The notes beneath the pieces are model-generated. The model saw only the letters and a program-made list of their open reading frames with translations, was not told the origin of the DNA and searched no databases. This document shows, piece by piece, positions 1-8,984 of a stretch of 64,000 nt of DNA (its first letter is position 1; each line of letters begins with the position of its first letter). The DNA is from Clostridiales bacterium UBA4039. Its GTDB lineage: Bacteria > Bacillota > Clostridia > Lachnospirales > Vallitaleaceae. The stretch spans positions 15,385-79,384 of the forward strand of contig DGAD01000055.1 in assembly GCA_002382805.1 (NCBI GenBank), read 5' to 3'. The position numbers were made by a program, and so were the translations under genes.

Positions 1-45
1 AAAAAAAATCACCACATCCATAAAGGATGTTGGTGATTTTTTATT
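1..45 (-). terminator. Rho-independent terminator of the glycan-utilisation operon
   Basis: Read on the minus strand, an inverted repeat (arms ATCACC-ACATCC and GGATGT-GGTGAT around a short TTTAT loop) is followed by a run of T at the window edge. It lies directly after the stop codon of the GH88 gene and closes the operon that runs from the binding protein to GH88. Confidence 0.8.
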
Positions 46-46
46 T

Positions 47-1222
47 TTACCAATAAAGGTTCCAATCTGTTTGCAGTCGAATCAACGCTTCCATATAATA
101 ATAGTCTCCCCATGGATTGGATTCATCGACGTTACGGTCATTACACGGATTATGGGGTGATTTTCTAGCATAAACTCCATGAAGTAATACTGCGTTGGAG
201 GTTTTAGGACTTTTTGCCGCATAGTTATCCATAAGTGACTTCATGATTTTTAAGGCCGCATCTTTATAATATGCAGCTTTTTCTTCATCTAAGTACTTTG
301 CCATTTCAAGCATTCCACATACTGCAATAGCCGCAGCCGAACTATCTCTTGGCTCATCGGAGCCTTCTCCAAAAATAAAGTCCCAATAGGGTACTAAATC
401 ACTCGGCAAATGTTCTAAGAAATAATCGGTTATCTGGAAAAACCGTTCTTTGTATTCTTCATTATGGGTATATTGATAGCTAAGGGCTGTTCCATAGATT
501 CCCCACGCCTGTCCTCTTGACCATGCTGATTCATTGCTATAGCCTTGACGGGTTTCTCCATATAGAGGTTTCCCTGTTCCTTTTTCAAAATAATACGTAT
601 GGTATGTTGAACAGTCTTGTCGCATAATCACTTTAAGTGAAGTGTTGATATGCTTTTTCGCCATGTCGGCATACGTATCATCTCCTAGAATATCTGATGC
701 CCAATATAACAATGGTAAGTTAAGGAGGCAATCAATAATCAGACGATAGTTATCGTCTGCATTTACCTCACCCCAAGCTTGAATAAACTCACCCTTCTCT
801 TGATATCGGCTCGCAAGATTTTTTGCTGCTAAAATTCCTGCCTGTTTTCCTTCTTCATTTCCGGTGAGCTTATATGCTGCGACACAAGATAAGCTATATA
901 AAAAGCCCATATCATGATTATTGGTATCTACTTTTTTTTCAATACGTTCTAAAAAGCTTCGTACTTGAATAAGTGCTGCCTCTTTATATTTTTCTTCACC
1001 TGTTAATTCATAAGCAATCCACAATTGTCCCGTCCAAAAACCTGTTGTCCATGTTGTATTGTCATGAGGCTTATAAAAATCACCTTCACTTCCATTCGCC
1101 TTAAAGTGGTGTGTAAACTTATCCAAGTCATAGGAAATCTGTTCAATTGCTATTGTTGTCGCTTTTTCTAACTCTTGTTGCGTCGGCAACTTATATTGCT
1201 CCCATTTATTATTATCTATCAT
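47..1222 (-). CDS. GH88 unsaturated glucuronyl hydrolase
   Basis: The 391-residue product resembles glycoside hydrolase family 88 over its whole length. These cytoplasmic (alpha/alpha)6-barrel enzymes hydrate and cleave the 4,5-unsaturated uronic acid from disaccharides made by polysaccharide lyases. The two catalytic aspartates expected in the family fit D104 (context NHDMGF) and D164 (context LIIDCLLNLP). A further family-like segment, SNESAWSRGQAWG, lies near residue 230. There is no signal peptide, so it is probably cytoplasmic. The start ATG has the Shine-Dalgarno AAGGAG. It is the last gene of the operon, just after a heparinase II/III-like lyase, which fits stepwise breakdown of a uronate-containing glycan. 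Substrate (chondroitin, hyaluronan, heparan or another) cannot be read from the sequence; no sulfatase is nearby. Confidence 0.9.
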   Translation of the reverse strand: MIDNNKWEQYKLPTQQELEKATTIAIEQISYDLDKFTHHFKANGSEGDFYKPHDNTTWTTGFWTGQLWIAYELTGEEKYKEAALIQVRSFLERIEKKVDTNNHDMGFLYSLSCVAAYKLTGNEEGKQAGILAAKNLASRYQEKGEFIQAWGEVNADDNYRLIIDCLLNLPLLYWASDILGDDTYADMAKKHINTSLKVIMRQDCSTYHTYYFEKGTGKPLYGETRQGYSNESAWSRGQAWGIYGTALSYQYTHNEEYKERFFQITDYFLEHLPSDLVPYWDFIFGEGSDEPRDSSAAAIAVCGMLEMAKYLDEEKAAYYKDAALKIMKSLMDNYAAKSPKTSNAVLLHGVYARKSPHNPCNDRNVDESNPWGDYYYMEALIRLQTDWNLYW

Positions 1223-1252
1223 TATGTCTCCTTATTCTTTTCTAAAATCTAC

Positions 1253-3244
1253 TTATCGACTTAATACGCAGCGTTGCACCTTATCATCCTCTATCGTTAC
1301 AACCGTTACATTTCCGACAAATTGGATATCACATGCTTCAAACATATTAATACTTGATGCTGTCTCACCATGTGCAAAAAAGACAAGGTATTTTTTTCCG
1401 TGCTTTTCGATTTTTACGCATTCCAGCTGATGGGTATCAAAATGTGCCATATCACCAACCGACTTCACATCAACAGCTTCTATTTTTGCTCGAGTTGTCG
1501 CCTCTTGATTAATATCAATGACAAACGTACTTGCCATACGCAGGCGGTTGCTTTGACTGATTTTTGCCAATGTATGCGTATCCAATTGATTATAAAAAAA
1601 TGAATGCGGTTGTTGTTCAAGTTCAATCGTGGGCTTTGATAAACACTGAATCTGAACAAAGTTCTTGGCGCTTTCATAAAAAACACTTTCCTGCGTTGCT
1701 GTGACTTGTCCCTTGGCACTAAAATGCAGCAACTGTGTAAACGGTTTTTCCTCTTGACTGATGACTTCATCACTCACAATATATATATCGGGTTTTATAT
1801 AGACGATTTTACGATTTACAAACACACCTTGATCCAAGTATCCAAGATGACCGCCTTCAATAAACTCAATGGGTTGATTAAGGCGATGTGGGCGATGAAT
1901 CGCTTGCGCTAGTTTTTCATACCCCCATGACCCCTTTGTCTCCATAAATGGCATATCATCAACAATAACCGTATTATGCGCAAAACAGCTCTTAAGTTGA
2001 TGGCGAATCTCTTTATCCACGTAGGTATATCGTCCGCTGTCAATCAACACATCTTCCCCATGTGCAACTAAATCAATATGTAGTTTTTCACAATGTCCAT
2101 GACCTCCACCAATCGATCCATTACTAAAGTGCAACAGGTGTCCATCCTCTTTCCAACTTGAGCGCATGTAATAATTCCCACTGCTTGCAAGTTCCGTTGA
2201 AATCTCTTCTGGCGCTTTTGTTCCTAACTGATCATAGGTGTAAATCGCCTCTTCGCCTAACTCCCAGGCATTCATAAAATCTAGACGTTTATATCCTGCA
2301 AACTTCAAAATTGGGTCATTAAACAACAATGCACTTTTACTTAATATGTCACGTAGGTCAAAACTATCACTATCACCTTGACAGAATTCTTCTCCATTAG
2401 GTTTCTTCCATTTCATATTAACATGGGCCATTTGATGGATGATACGACGTGAAGCTTCACTAAATTGAATGGTTTCATCCTTACTTTTTTCTATAACCGC
2501 TAGTAGACACACCAAGACTTCGTTATGATACATTGGCGATTGCTCCCAATGCACACCATCATTATAAACTTGAACTTTTAATGCCGTTTCTAGGCGTTCT
2601 ATAGCTGTTTGCATATACTCTGTACGACCAAGGGCAAGACCACCAATATATAGACCCGCATTTTCAATTACACCCCAGTTGCTAATCACGCTAAAGGGAC
2701 GTTCAACACCCATAATATAAGTACAGTGCAATTGAATACTCTCATAAAACATCTCTTGAAAACCTTCATCTATCAGATCACATCCAATAAAGTATCCATA
2801 AGCCTGCAACCAATAATTTAAGCGTAGCCCCGCTTCTATTGATCGCCATGTCGTCGCTTTTTTTGCTTCTGTCAACGGTTGACTCTCAATCCATTGCTCC
2901 ATCTGATCTTTAAATGCATGGATATACTTTTTGTGTCCCGTCATTTGATAGGCTTGACCCAGGAAAATCCAGTATCGATGTCGATTCAGTGCAAAAATCC
3001 ATTCCGGATCATCCGAGGGAATATGCTCCCAATCAATAGCACCTTTAAAACTTACAATTTCATGGGTTTGCTCCATGTCCCAATCCATATTAAAAATAAA
3101 TTGCTGATTGCATATTAAATCCGCAGTCTCAAGCACCTTTTTTTTCATCTCCGGAAAATGTTCTGAGCAATACTCGCTTATTGTCTGCATATTGCCATCT
3201 ATTCTATTGACAAACTTATCCATAAAAATCGTATCGTAATTCAT
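1253..3244 (-). CDS. Heparinase II/III family polysaccharide lyase
   Basis: The 663-residue product has the two-part layout of heparinase II/III-like lyases (PL12/PL15/PL21 type). An N-terminal alpha/alpha toroid covers about residues 40-340, with conserved-looking segments ISNWGVIENAG (187-197) and EQSPMYH (234-240). A C-terminal beta-sandwich begins near 350 and carries the hallmark GHGHCEKLHID at 381-391. Such enzymes cleave uronate-containing polysaccharides by beta-elimination and leave a 4,5-unsaturated end, the substrate of the GH88 enzyme encoded 30 bp downstream. No secretion signal is evident at the N-terminus, so it probably acts inside the cell on imported oligosaccharides. SD GAAAGGA precedes the ATG. 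Exact PL family and substrate are not resolvable by eye. Confidence 0.88.
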   Translation of the reverse strand: MNYDTIFMDKFVNRIDGNMQTISEYCSEHFPEMKKKVLETADLICNQQFIFNMDWDMEQTHEIVSFKGAIDWEHIPSDDPEWIFALNRHRYWIFLGQAYQMTGHKKYIHAFKDQMEQWIESQPLTEAKKATTWRSIEAGLRLNYWLQAYGYFIGCDLIDEGFQEMFYESIQLHCTYIMGVERPFSVISNWGVIENAGLYIGGLALGRTEYMQTAIERLETALKVQVYNDGVHWEQSPMYHNEVLVCLLAVIEKSKDETIQFSEASRRIIHQMAHVNMKWKKPNGEEFCQGDSDSFDLRDILSKSALLFNDPILKFAGYKRLDFMNAWELGEEAIYTYDQLGTKAPEEISTELASSGNYYMRSSWKEDGHLLHFSNGSIGGGHGHCEKLHIDLVAHGEDVLIDSGRYTYVDKEIRHQLKSCFAHNTVIVDDMPFMETKGSWGYEKLAQAIHRPHRLNQPIEFIEGGHLGYLDQGVFVNRKIVYIKPDIYIVSDEVISQEEKPFTQLLHFSAKGQVTATQESVFYESAKNFVQIQCLSKPTIELEQQPHSFFYNQLDTHTLAKISQSNRLRMASTFVIDINQEATTRAKIEAVDVKSVGDMAHFDTHQLECVKIEKHGKKYLVFFAHGETASSINMFEACDIQFVGNVTVVTIEDDKVQRCVLSR

Positions 3245-3276
3245 AAAATCGTCCTTTCAGTCATGTTCTAACTAGG

Positions 3277-4782
3277 TTAAAGTATGGGTAATGCTATTGA
3301 AAATAAAGTCCCTTTTCCCGGCACACTTTCTGCTGTGATTTTCCCATCATGAGCAGTGACCACTTTGTAGCAAAAAGCAAGTCCTACGCCCCAATTATTC
3401 ACAGAAGACTTTGTTGTGAAAAAAGGAGAAAATATTTTATTCATATGGTCTTCATCAATTCCACGTCCATTATCTTTTATCTCTATAATCCCCCATCGTC
3501 CTTGCTCGCGAATACGTATGGAGATCTCGCCATGCGTCTTATCCTCAATCGCTTCATAGGCATTAGCAATCATATTCACTAAAACTTCTGTAAATGCCTC
3601 TTCATCGATATATGCCATTGTCACCTGCTTATTTTTTTCATAGATCAGTTTAACATTACCATCCATACTATGAAAGCTATCCATGGCATTTTCTATAGGT
3701 TTTACCAACGGAATCAACTTTAGGTTCAAATGAATGTTTTTTAGCTGCTTATTTGCATTTTCAATACTTGCAAAGCAAAAGTCACATGACTCCATAATAA
3801 GCTTAGTGCTAATGATTGCCTCTTCATCTGCCTGACAATGTTTTGATAAGTACTGCGCTTCCGATCGTATCCCCTGAATATGGTTTTTGATAGCATGGGT
3901 AAACGTATTAACGCCAAGACTTGCCGTATCAATGCTTATACTTATATTCGCATGATCCCTTTTATAATAGCTTTCCATGGTATTATACTTGAGAATGTAT
4001 ATAATTAATAATATATAGGCTATCAAGAAGACAAAATAATACGTCGGATTATTTAATATCTCGATTTGAAAATTTGGAATCAAATAATTATAATATCCTT
4101 TTTTCATGGTGGCTTTAACCAAAACCATCGGATGCCAGCGAAACAAATAGAAGAACAACAAAATAATAGGTGTTATACACAATAAGTTAAATAAGGTATA
4201 TATCTTAAGAAATTTTATCTTCGGATGTGTGATATAAAAATTGATTAAAATCCCAAGGGTTACCATACAATATAAACCATTGATTACTTGGAACATATTA
4301 TTAAAATGCCCTAGCCAAAGATTGTAATCATCAAAATTCATAAGTGACTGGTTGCTAATATAAAGTTGTATATATTTTTGCACGAGAGGATCAAAAAGAA
4401 AAACTTGTAGGAGCGGCGACACTGCCAATAAGAGATATTTTCGATTGTTTTTTTTACTCTCTTTGCTCGTAAATGCAATTGCAAAGCAAATAGCACTGTA
4501 GTAAAACAACCCTACACCTACATTAATGCTTCGAATAAGAAGGTCGGGGCGAATATTCACTCGAACAATTAATAGGTTCCATATGTCCCTTGTGATATAA
4601 AATATATTGTTGATTTCACGCCAATAATAGTTTTGTTTGCTTAAATATAAGATTAAACTCGCAAGAGAAATGATCCATCCTCCAAAAATTCCCAATAAAA
4701 ATCGCATCGATATACTTGATCTGTTCTTTAGGAAGGAGGCTAACAAAAAAATAAAAATGACAATGGATAAATATATAATCAT
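3277..4782 (-). CDS. Membrane sensor histidine kinase
   Basis: The 501-residue product has about seven hydrophobic segments in residues 1-265, followed by a kinase core. The likely phospho-acceptor is H296 in TFTHAIKNHIQGIRSE. Further on come an N-box (VNMIANAYEAI), G1 (DNGRGI), F-box (FSPFFTTK) and G2 (GVGLAF) of a HATPase_c domain. The sensor part is integral to the membrane with no obvious extracytoplasmic domain. The gene follows the response regulator by 13 bp and sits between transporter and lyase genes, so it probably controls this glycan locus. The ligand is unknown. Confidence 0.88.
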   Translation of the reverse strand: MIIYLSIVIFIFLLASFLKNRSSISMRFLLGIFGGWIISLASLILYLSKQNYYWREINNIFYITRDIWNLLIVRVNIRPDLLIRSINVGVGLFYYSAICFAIAFTSKESKKNNRKYLLLAVSPLLQVFLFDPLVQKYIQLYISNQSLMNFDDYNLWLGHFNNMFQVINGLYCMVTLGILINFYITHPKIKFLKIYTLFNLLCITPIILLFFYLFRWHPMVLVKATMKKGYYNYLIPNFQIEILNNPTYYFVFLIAYILLIIYILKYNTMESYYKRDHANISISIDTASLGVNTFTHAIKNHIQGIRSEAQYLSKHCQADEEAIISTKLIMESCDFCFASIENANKQLKNIHLNLKLIPLVKPIENAMDSFHSMDGNVKLIYEKNKQVTMAYIDEEAFTEVLVNMIANAYEAIEDKTHGEISIRIREQGRWGIIEIKDNGRGIDEDHMNKIFSPFFTTKSSVNNWGVGLAFCYKVVTAHDGKITAESVPGKGTLFSIALPIL

Positions 4783-4795
4783 ACGTCTTTATCCT

Positions 4796-5476
4796 CTATA
4801 TATCTTTGATAAGATCAAAAATCTTTAGCTTATTAATAATTTTTAGTACTTCCTTGTAATTGCTTTTATTGAATTTTTTTAAGATACTGTTTATCTGTTT
4901 TTTTATTGTATCTACTTCCACACACCTTAATGCAGCGACTTCTTTTCTCGTCTTATTCTCTGACAATAGCTGGAGAACTTTGAGTTCGCTTGGTGTAAGC
5001 TCTGAGATAATTTTGATTACGAACAATATACTTTGCTCGCTTTCTTTCATGCGTTGAAATTCATCCCGTATTTTTTCAGCAACCATTGGACGTATAGGCG
5101 ATAGGTTTTTGTGTGCTGAGTAGATGGCATCTAAGATATTATCATCGGTGTCCGTTTTTAGGATATAATCTACGATGCCTGTTTGAAATGCGGCAAAAAT
5201 AATATTATCATCTTTATGAACGGTCAGCATGATTATCTTAATATCTCCCAGTTTTTCATTGATTTGCTTTGCCGCTTCAATCCCTGCCATGTTATTTTCC
5301 ATTTGGATGTCCATCAATATAATATCCGGGTGATGAATAGCAGCCATCATAACTGCCTCATACCCACTTCGTGCGGTTGCCACTAATTCTAAGTCCGGCT
5401 TTTCTTTGATGAGTCTTTCGAGTCTTCTAATATGTACTTCCAAATCATCTGCTATTAAAAGTTTAATTTTTTCCAC
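4796..5476 (-). CDS. NarL/LuxR-type response regulator
   Basis: The 226-residue product begins with a receiver domain: acidic pair at D10/D11, phospho-acceptor D56 in ILMDIQM, conserved Thr in IIMLTVH and Lys in YILKTD. Residues 150-215 form a helix-turn-helix of LuxR/NarL type (ELTPSELKVLQLLSENKTRKEVAA). The start appears to be GTG, preceded by AAGGAGG about 9 nt upstream. It is the natural partner of the kinase encoded immediately downstream. It probably activates the transporter/lyase operon; its DNA site was not identified. Confidence 0.88.
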   Translation of the reverse strand: MEKIKLLIADDLEVHIRRLERLIKEKPDLELVATARSGYEAVMMAAIHHPDIILMDIQMENNMAGIEAAKQINEKLGDIKIIMLTVHKDDNIIFAAFQTGIVDYILKTDTDDNILDAIYSAHKNLSPIRPMVAEKIRDEFQRMKESEQSILFVIKIISELTPSELKVLQLLSENKTRKEVAALRCVEVDTIKKQINSILKKFNKSNYKEVLKIINKLKIFDLIKDI

Positions 5477-5568
5477 AAATCTTTTCCTCCTTTTAATACG
5501 ATCAATGATTCATCCATCTTATCATACTTTTTTTAGTCTAGCCAGTCTAAGATAGGCAAACGCACACA

Positions 5569-6441
5569 TTACCCTTTAACTCCTGTAGCAGCGATTCCTT
5601 CTACAAAGAAATCCTGAGCTAATAGATAAACAATAATCGTTGGAATACTCGCACAAACGGCTGCTGCCATAAGCAAAGCATATGAAGAACTTAATTCTGT
5701 CTGTAGATTACGCATACCTAATTGCAATGTCTTCATGCGGTCACTATTAATATAGATAAGTGGACCTAAAAAGTCATTCCATCGATCGACAAACGTAAAA
5801 ATTGTTAAGCTCGCTGCCGCTGCTTTACCTAATGGTAAAATAACTTGAGCATATATTCTAAATTCACTACATCCATCGATTCGCGCTGCTTCTGACAGTT
5901 CTTCCGGTATTCCCATAAAAAATTGTCGAAACAAAAAGACCCCAAACGGATTAAATGCTGCTGTTAATATAAGTGCTAGATGCGTATCCACAAGTCCTAG
6001 ATTTCTAATAATCATAAACTGAGGTATCATAATTACTTGATAAGGTATCATCATCGTTGATAGATATCCTAAAAAAATCTTATCTCTTCCTGGAAATTCG
6101 ATTTTTGAAAACGCATATGCCGCCAAAGAACATGTGAACAGTTGAATCACGGTTACCGAACCTGCTATTTTTATCGTATTAAGATAATACGTCATAAATG
6201 GCATTTCTGTCCATATCTTTTTATAATTTTCCCATTTTATCGTCTCCGGTATCCATTGAATGGGGAACGCAAAAACATCAATTTCTCTCTTTAAAGAAGC
6301 TGAAATCATCCATAAAAATGGCATAATCATTATTAACGAGATGGCTGCCAAAAAAACATATAACAATACTCTTTTTGTAATCTGCCATGCTTGTTCTTGT
6401 TTTACTTTTTTCATTGTATTATCTTTTACCATCGTTTTCAA
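5569..6441 (-). CDS. Carbohydrate ABC transporter permease (MalG/UgpE type)
   Basis: The product is about 290 residues with six hydrophobic segments and the EAA loop typical of inner-membrane sugar permeases (LSEAARIDGCSEFRIYAQVILPL). It pairs with the permease encoded just upstream. I chose the TTG at 6441 because AGAGGTG lies 6 nt before it, the same arrangement as the GTG start of the partner permease. An in-frame GTG at 6450 and ATGs downstream are alternatives. No ATPase gene is present in the operon, so a shared MsmX-like ATPase encoded elsewhere is likely used. Confidence 0.88.
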   Translation of the reverse strand: MKTMVKDNTMKKVKQEQAWQITKRVLLYVFLAAISLIMIMPFLWMISASLKREIDVFAFPIQWIPETIKWENYKKIWTEMPFMTYYLNTIKIAGSVTVIQLFTCSLAAYAFSKIEFPGRDKIFLGYLSTMMIPYQVIMIPQFMIIRNLGLVDTHLALILTAAFNPFGVFLFRQFFMGIPEELSEAARIDGCSEFRIYAQVILPLGKAAAASLTIFTFVDRWNDFLGPLIYINSDRMKTLQLGMRNLQTELSSSYALLMAAAVCASIPTIIVYLLAQDFFVEGIAATGVKG

Positions 6442-6459
6442 ATTTTTCACCTCTATGTT

Positions 6460-7356
6460 TTAGTAATTTACCCATTTCTTTTGTCCTCTAAATTGAATGA
6501 TTGTGATTGTTACAATAATAATTGCAAGTACATAGGACATTGCTGATGCATACCCAAGATTATATTTTTGGAAAGCTTCCACATAAATGTTATATACCAA
6601 AACATTAGTCGAATGTCCCGGTCCGCCTCCAGTTAGCGCATAGATTTCTGTAAAGACTTTAAATGAATTAATCAAGGCAATAATCAATGTAAAAAACACG
6701 ACGGGTGAGAGCATCGGCAAGGTTACATTCGTAAACTTCTCCCATGCATTTGCACCATCAATTTGTGCTGCTTCATACAGTTGCTTAGGAACGCCCTGTA
6801 GCCCAGCTAAAAATATAATCATATAGTATCCAATCATCTTCCAGATATACATAATAATCACTGAAGCCATGGCTGTACTTGTTGCTGACAACCATTTTGG
6901 CGGATTATCCACACCAATAGTCATCAAAAACTGATTAATCGGACCAAGTGTTGGATGATAGAGCAATTGCCATACGACCGCTACTGCGATAGCTGCTGTT
7001 ATGTATGGTAGGAAAAAGGCCGCTCTTACAATCTTTATACCTTTGATTCCTTTGTTTAATAGTATAGCTACTGCAAGTGCAATAATTAAGGTCACCGGAA
7101 CAGATACCAATGTAAATACCAATGTATTCCACATCGACACTCTAAAAATATCATCTGAAAATAGTTTGACAAAATTATCAATGCCGATAAACTCTAGTTC
7201 ACCAAAGCCATCCCAACTTGTAAAACTTAATACAAATGACGCCACAATCGGAATAAATGTGAATATTGCAAATCCGATGATATTGGGGACCAAAAACAGA
7301 TATCCTTTAATGGCATTTCTAACTTTTAAGTTCATTCTTTTTTTTCTCTTTTTCAC
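6460..7356 (-). CDS. Carbohydrate ABC transporter permease (MalF/UgpA type)
   Basis: The 298-residue product has six transmembrane segments and the EAA motif region LYEAAQIDGANAWEKFTNVTLP. A C-terminal GGGPGHSTNVLVYNIY segment is typical of the first permease of CUT1 sugar importers. The start is GTG with GAAGGTG 7 nt upstream. It lies between the binding lipoprotein and the second permease. Together they form an oligosaccharide importer probably specific for lyase products of the target glycan. Confidence 0.9.
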   Translation of the reverse strand: MKKRKKRMNLKVRNAIKGYLFLVPNIIGFAIFTFIPIVASFVLSFTSWDGFGELEFIGIDNFVKLFSDDIFRVSMWNTLVFTLVSVPVTLIIALAVAILLNKGIKGIKIVRAAFFLPYITAAIAVAVVWQLLYHPTLGPINQFLMTIGVDNPPKWLSATSTAMASVIIMYIWKMIGYYMIIFLAGLQGVPKQLYEAAQIDGANAWEKFTNVTLPMLSPVVFFTLIIALINSFKVFTEIYALTGGGPGHSTNVLVYNIYVEAFQKYNLGYASAMSYVLAIIIVTITIIQFRGQKKWVNY

Positions 7357-7426
7357 AATTTTTCACCTTCTAGCTCGTATTCTCACTTCTTAACACAATT
7401 AATGTAGAATCTACTCTCGTAAAATA

Positions 7427-7467
7427 AAGTAGCTTACGTATCCTATTAGCTTGATACGTAAGCTAAG
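7427..7467 (-). repeat. Intergenic hairpin between binding protein and permease genes
   Basis: A perfect 13-bp inverted repeat pairs 7430-7442 (TAGCTTACGTATC) with 7453-7465 around a 10-nt loop. It sits between the binding-protein stop codon and the first permease. On the minus strand it is followed by CTTTATTTTAC, a weak U-tract. Such hairpins commonly act as partial terminators or 3'-end stabilisers that keep binding-protein mRNA more abundant than permease mRNA. That role is inferred. Confidence 0.6.
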
Positions 7468-7481
7468 TTGATCTTACTTAT

Positions 7482-8801
7482 TTACTTATTTAATTCTTCT
7501 TGAATTCTTTCTTTGATGACTTCAAATGTTTCTTCAACACTTCGTTCACCTACGAAAGTAAGTTCTGCTTCACGTCCATAGATTTCATCTTTAATAATTC
7601 CAACACCAGGAATACTTGGGTTTTCAAGATAAACTTTTGCTTCTGTAAAAATTTCGATATTTTCAGGACGTTGACTTCCGTCACCTACAAAAATATTTTG
7701 AATTTCATCATTTGAATACGCTGGAAGGTTTCCATGTTCAGCATATATCTTGGCACCTTGTTCACCCGATACATACTTAACAAATTCCCAAGCGGCTTCT
7801 TGCTTTTCGCTATTGATAGCTACACTGATTGGATTAGCTGTTCCATAAGTTGTATTTGGCTCTACACCTTCTGGATGAGGCATAGGAACGACATCCCAAT
7901 CAAATGTTACTTCACCTTCTGCTTCTAAGTCTCTTAATTGTGCTACATGGAAGTCACCAATGATATTCATTGCTGTTTGACCTTTAGCAAATTCTGTTTT
8001 ATAGTGTGCACTTGTCGCTTTCGCATTGGCAAAAGACATAATGGAACCATCCGCTTCAAGGTCCATTCTAAATTGAAGAGCTTCCATAAATGGTGTTAAG
8101 TCTTCATCGATAATGCTTGCACCTTTTTGAAGTCCTACACCATACCAAAGTTGTGGCCATGTATGGATATATGCACCAGCAACCGTATCTGTTGTCATTG
8201 TCTTAGCTAATTCTCTAAATGCATCCCATGTCATATCTTCACTTGGATAGTCGACTCCAGCTGCATCAAACAAGTCCTTGTTGTAATATAATACCGTTAC
8301 AGTTTTTCTGTATGGAACTCCAAATAATTCGCCTTCAACTTTAAGTCCATCATAAAGTGGTCCATAAGGCGCTACATCTACATTGTCTTGTTTTACAAGT
8401 GGCTCAAGATTTAACAATTGCCCTTTACTTGCAAGGTCTGCATACTCTGCCGTATTTTTGTGTGTTATAACATCAATATCTGCTCCACCAGCTAATTGGA
8501 TTGTTAACTTGTCTTTGTACTCTTCGGATGGAAATTCCATTAATTCCACTTTAATGTTTGGATTTTCTTCCTCAAAGGCAGCTTTGATTGCTGTTAATTC
8601 TTCTTTTTCATCGGTCCACATCGTCACATTAATAGTTACAGGTTCTTGTTCACTCTCTGTTGCATTGGATTCATCTGTTGTCTGTGTTGATTCTGTTGAA
8701 TCGGTTGCTTCAGGTTTTTTCTCCTCTGAACCACATCCAGCAAGTAGTCCCATGCTGACTACCAGAATCATTAAACTTGCTAAAAACTTTTTCATTTTCA
8801 C
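7482..8801 (-). CDS. Extracellular sugar-binding lipoprotein
   Basis: The 439-residue product has a lipoprotein signal peptide ending in the lipobox LLAGC, then an acidic Ser/Thr/Glu linker and a periplasmic-binding-protein fold of the CUT1 (MalE-like, SBP_bac_1) group. It is the substrate-capture subunit of the ABC importer and should be tethered to the outer face of the membrane. It is the first gene of the operon, with a promoter-like TATAAT about 50 bp upstream. The start region contains GGGAGG followed by GTG and ATG codons in frame; GTG at 8801 is used here. Ligand specificity cannot be seen. Confidence 0.9.
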   Translation of the reverse strand: MKMKKFLASLMILVVSMGLLAGCGSEEKKPEATDSTESTQTTDESNATESEQEPVTINVTMWTDEKEELTAIKAAFEEENPNIKVELMEFPSEEYKDKLTIQLAGGADIDVITHKNTAEYADLASKGQLLNLEPLVKQDNVDVAPYGPLYDGLKVEGELFGVPYRKTVTVLYYNKDLFDAAGVDYPSEDMTWDAFRELAKTMTTDTVAGAYIHTWPQLWYGVGLQKGASIIDEDLTPFMEALQFRMDLEADGSIMSFANAKATSAHYKTEFAKGQTAMNIIGDFHVAQLRDLEAEGEVTFDWDVVPMPHPEGVEPNTTYGTANPISVAINSEKQEAAWEFVKYVSGEQGAKIYAEHGNLPAYSNDEIQNIFVGDGSQRPENIEIFTEAKVYLENPSIPGVGIIKDEIYGREAELTFVGERSVEETFEVIKERIQEELNK

Positions 8802-8850
8802 TTTTCCTCCCTAAATAAATGTATTAAATAGAGTTCATCTCTATACACAC

Positions 8851-8879
8851 ATTATAATCTTTAATGTAGGTTTAACTAA
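8851..8879 (-). promoter_or_regulatory. Putative promoter of the glycan-transport operon
   Basis: On the minus strand a perfect -10 box TATAAT (8851-8856) has a poor -35 (TTAGTT, 17 nt upstream). A weak -35 fits a promoter that needs an activator such as the response regulator encoded in the same operon. This is inference from sequence only. Confidence 0.4.
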
Positions 8880-8956
8880 GTTGAAACTTTCTTACCCCTC
8901 TTTTTTGGCGATTTTACCATAATCCTATCTGTTTGATAGGTGAAGATAGCTTTATT

Positions 8957-8984
8957 GGGGGAATGAATCATTCCCCCTTTTTTT
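8957..8984. terminator. Strong hairpin downstream of the SLH surface-protein gene
   Basis: GGGGGAATGA and TCATTCCCCC form a near-perfect palindrome. A T7 run follows it only on the plus strand, whereas on the minus strand the run precedes the hairpin. It lies immediately after the stop codon of the minus-strand gene, so it may protect or weakly terminate that transcript. Its best terminator orientation is plus, where no gene is seen. Confidence 0.4.

Noticed and set aside
8957..8984. Confident terminator of the SLH surface gene
   Set aside because: The T-run is on the wrong side of the hairpin for the minus strand, so only a weak call is kept.
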